From Ruminococcaceae bacterium UBA3451 (GTDB lineage: Bacteria; Bacillota; Clostridia; Oscillospirales; Acutalibacteraceae), in contig DFRY01000002.1 in the NCBI GenBank assembly GCA_002378845.1, forward strand, positions 6,489-13,701: 7,213 nucleotides of DNA, given 5' to 3'. Numbering within the stretch: the first letter of the stretch is position 1; the number at the start of each line of letters is the position of its first letter. The translations under genes and the position numbers were made by a program. This document shows, piece by piece, positions 6,264-7,213 of the stretch. The notes under the pieces were generated by a model. It worked only from the letters and a program-made list of their open reading frames with translations. It did not search any database and was not told the origin of the DNA.

Positions 6264-6291
6264 ATTATAACATGAAATTGCCGCCATGCAA
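6264..6291 (-). promoter_or_regulatory. Sigma-A promoter of ldh
   Basis: On the minus strand a perfect TATAAT (6264-6269) lies 16 bases after TTGCAT (6286-6291), a weak -35. The predicted start near 6257 gives a leader of about 33 bases before the ldh ATG. The same promoter probably drives the downstream methyltransferase gene. Confidence 0.65.
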
Positions 6292-6402
6292 GATACGCGG
6301 TCACTTTATGCAATGGTTTACAGTTTTGTAGCAACCGCTTACAGATCTGTTGCTTTTATTGCTTTTTATATGGGCGCGGACTATGATGAAATTATAAAAT
6401 AG
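6286..6402 (+). CDS. Possible small ORF of 38 codons between ldh and the lipoprotein gene (uncertain)
   Basis: An open frame with ATG at 6286 (or in-frame ATG at 6313, giving 29 residues) ends with TAG at 6402. The predicted peptide has a hydrophobic aromatic segment (YAMVYSFVATAYR, then SVAFIAFYMGA) and an acidic tail GADYDEIIK, which reads like a small membrane-associated protein. I do not recognise it. Against it: neither start has a visible ribosome binding site, it overlaps the promoters of ldh and of the next lipoprotein gene, and a frame this short can arise by chance. It could also be the remnant of a decayed gene. Confidence 0.22.
   Translation: MQDTRSLYAMVYSFVATAYRSVAFIAFYMGADYDEIIK
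6359..6387 (+). promoter_or_regulatory. Predicted promoter of the small lipoprotein gene
   Basis: TTGCTT (6359-6364) and TATGAT (6382-6387) are separated by 17 bases, a weak -35 with a good -10 at ideal spacing. The start of transcription would be about 33 bases before the lipoprotein ATG. Confidence 0.5.
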
Positions 6403-6426
6403 GATTTGAGAATAGGGGGCTTTGAG

Positions 6427-6828
6427 ATGAAAAAAAGATTTATGGCAGCAGCCGTAATGCTTATGCTTTTTTCGGTGCTGCTGGTAGGATGTCAAACATC
6501 CGGTATGGTACAGAAAACCGGAAATTCCGGAGCGGTTCAGCCGGTACAAATTTCTCAGCCCGTGGATAATATCGGGCAAAATGAAGCAATTCATACGGTG
6601 AAGCAAACGATTAATATGAATAACGGCAAATATAAAATAAATTTAGTCAGTGACGACCTGAAATACAACGGGCAGGAGTATTATCAATTCTCCGTTTCCG
6701 ACAGCAAAGATTCCCTGAAACCTTCCATCATTGTAAGCAAGGAAAACGGTGCAATGTATTGCTACTATCCCGACGAAACCGTTACCCCGATTGACCAGGA
6801 CGCGATTTTTAAATCTATGATCCTTTAA
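6427..6828 (+). CDS. Small putative lipoprotein of unknown function
   Basis: The 133-residue protein has a lipoprotein signal: KKR at residues 2-4, a hydrophobic core, and the lipobox LVGC with lipidated Cys22. It should therefore be anchored to the outer face of the membrane. A Gln/Gly/Ser/Val-rich linker runs to about residue 50. A small domain follows, with alternating hydrophobic residues (YKINLVSDDL, EYYQFSVSDS, PSIIVSKENG, then MYCYYPDETV) that suggests a beta-rich fold, loosely reminiscent of PepSY-like extracellular domains, though I cannot assign the family. The ATG at 6427 is chosen because AGGGGGC lies about 8 bases upstream and the signal peptide begins there; an in-frame TTG at 6406 would add seven residues without a ribosome binding site. 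It has its own promoter and terminator, so it is probably a single-gene unit. Confidence 0.82.
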   Translation: MKKRFMAAAVMLMLFSVLLVGCQTSGMVQKTGNSGAVQPVQISQPVDNIGQNEAIHTVKQTINMNNGKYKINLVSDDLKYNGQEYYQFSVSDSKDSLKPSIIVSKENGAMYCYYPDETVTPIDQDAIFKSMIL

Positions 6829-6836
6829 AATCCCTT

Positions 6837-6876
6837 GGAGCGGCGGTCTGAAAAGGCTGCCGTTCTTTTTCTTTTC
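6837..6876 (+). terminator. Intrinsic terminator after the small lipoprotein gene
   Basis: The arms at 6837-6848 and 6855-6866 pair over 12 positions including four G-U pairs, around the loop TGAAAA, and are followed by a T-rich run (TTTTTCTTTT). It begins 8 bases after the lipoprotein stop codon. The T-run makes this the most canonical plus-strand terminator in the window. The roughly 130 bases from here to the thioredoxin promoter are AT-rich and hold no recognisable feature. Confidence 0.85.
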
Positions 6877-6983
6877 CCTAAAGATAGAAAACAATTCTTT
6901 ATAATTCTATTACGGATTCAAAAATCAATTAAGCGCGATATAATAGCATCAAATACAATTATTCCCTTTGTTCGTGATTTTGT

Positions 6984-7013
6984 CACATACAAATGGAAAA
7001 AATGTGTTATAAT
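6984..7013 (+). promoter_or_regulatory. Extended -10 promoter of the thioredoxin gene with flanking inverted repeat
   Basis: A perfect TATAAT (7008-7013) preceded by TG one base upstream (7005-7006) makes an extended -10 element, which can compensate for the lack of a good -35 at the right distance. CACAT (6984-6988) and ATGTG (7002-7006) form an inverted repeat across the -35 region that overlaps the TG motif and could be a regulator site. The start codon lies 38 bases downstream of the -10. Confidence 0.65.
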
Positions 7014-7051
7014 AAAGCCATAATAAATCAATTAAACAAAGGGGAATGAAT

Positions 7052-7213
7052 ATGTCTATCATTACTTTAACAGACGATAATTTTAAAAATGAAGTTTTAG
7101 ATTCCAAGGAACCCGTATTGGTGGATTTCTGGGCTTCCTGGTGCGGCCCGTGCCGCATGGTTTCTCCCATTGTGGATGAAATTGCCGAAGAATCCAATGG
7201 CACTTACAAAGTC
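7052..7213 (+). CDS. trxA: Thioredoxin, N-terminal part (gene runs off the right edge)
   Basis: The first 54 codons match thioredoxin, the small cytoplasmic dithiol protein that reduces protein disulfides and is recycled by thioredoxin reductase. The strand and helix before the active site read [10 protein letters not shown], followed by the canonical CGPC with redox cysteines 31 and 34, then [13 protein letters not shown]. The conserved buried Asp25 (VDFWA) is present. Full-length family members have about 100-108 residues, so roughly half the gene is missing. The ATG at 7052 is preferred because AAGGGG lies seven bases upstream; an in-frame ATG at 7046 is too close to that site. A thioredoxin reductase gene may follow outside the window, which cannot be checked here. 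Confidence 0.95.
   Translation, partial: MSIITLTDDNFKNEVLDSKEPVLVDFWASWCGPCRMVSPIVDEIAEESNGTYKV

Noticed and set aside
6225..6287. N-terminal extension of ldh to an ATG at 6287
   Set aside because: The extra 21 residues lack family similarity, would be translated through the predicted promoter and operator, and the ATG at 6224 has a proper ribosome binding site.
6301..6606. Minus-strand open frame of 101 codons
   Set aside because: It is antisense to the lipoprotein signal region and its promoter, and lacks a ribosome binding site or domain.
1..7213. Mobile element, phage, CRISPR, toxin-antitoxin or defence system
   Set aside because: No transposase, integrase, repeat array or paired small toxin-like genes were seen; the genes are housekeeping and base composition looks even by eye.

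Overview
The window looks like chromosomal DNA of a low-to-mid GC Firmicute, most likely an anaerobic Clostridia member; an Oscillospiraceae-type gut or fermentative species is a guess. Pointers are strong AGGAGG-type ribosome binding sites, lipoprotein signal peptides, a MetY-type sulfhydrylase, a fermentative lactate dehydrogenase and an RlmI-type methyltransferase. No insertion sequence, phage gene, CRISPR array, tRNA or rRNA was seen. Most genes are ordinary housekeeping genes.

Layout: (1) positions 1-139, minus strand: the start of a lipoprotein gene cut by the window edge. (2) 333-2284, plus strand: a two-gene unit with an MscS mechanosensitive channel and a membrane-anchored endonuclease/exonuclease/phosphatase-fold protein. 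It ends at a strong hairpin that can also serve the convergent gene opposite. (3) 2356-3863, minus strand: metY (O-acetylhomoserine sulfhydrylase) preceded by a clear promoter and a 35-codon leader ORF. (4) 3948-6291, minus strand: ldh followed by an RlmI-type 23S rRNA methyltransferase, 58 bases apart and probably co-transcribed, ending at a hairpin terminator. (5) 6359-6876, plus strand: a small lipoprotein gene with its own promoter and terminator. (6) 6984-7213, plus strand: an extended -10 promoter and the start of a thioredoxin gene, cut by the window edge.

The most interesting element is the metY leader. A short ORF with a near-perfect Shine-Dalgarno sequence encodes a 35-residue peptide with three cysteines spaced CX3CX2C. 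Codons 15 to 19 of this ORF are complementary to the metY ribosome binding site: 7 perfect base pairs, a two-base bulge, then 6 more pairs covering GGAG. The first cysteine codon lies just downstream of that arm. This is the architecture expected of a cysteine-sensing translational attenuator, in which a ribosome stalled at Cys codons would free the metY ribosome binding site. I saw no S-box or T-box there. The base pairing and the ORF are visible in the sequence; the regulatory role is inference.

Secondary points of interest are an ldh-family protein with Tyr instead of the usual Gln at the lactate-specificity position, a perfect inverted repeat at the predicted ldh transcription start, a 12-bp tandem repeat between ldh and the methyltransferase gene, and a possible small ORF between ldh and the downstream lipoprotein gene.
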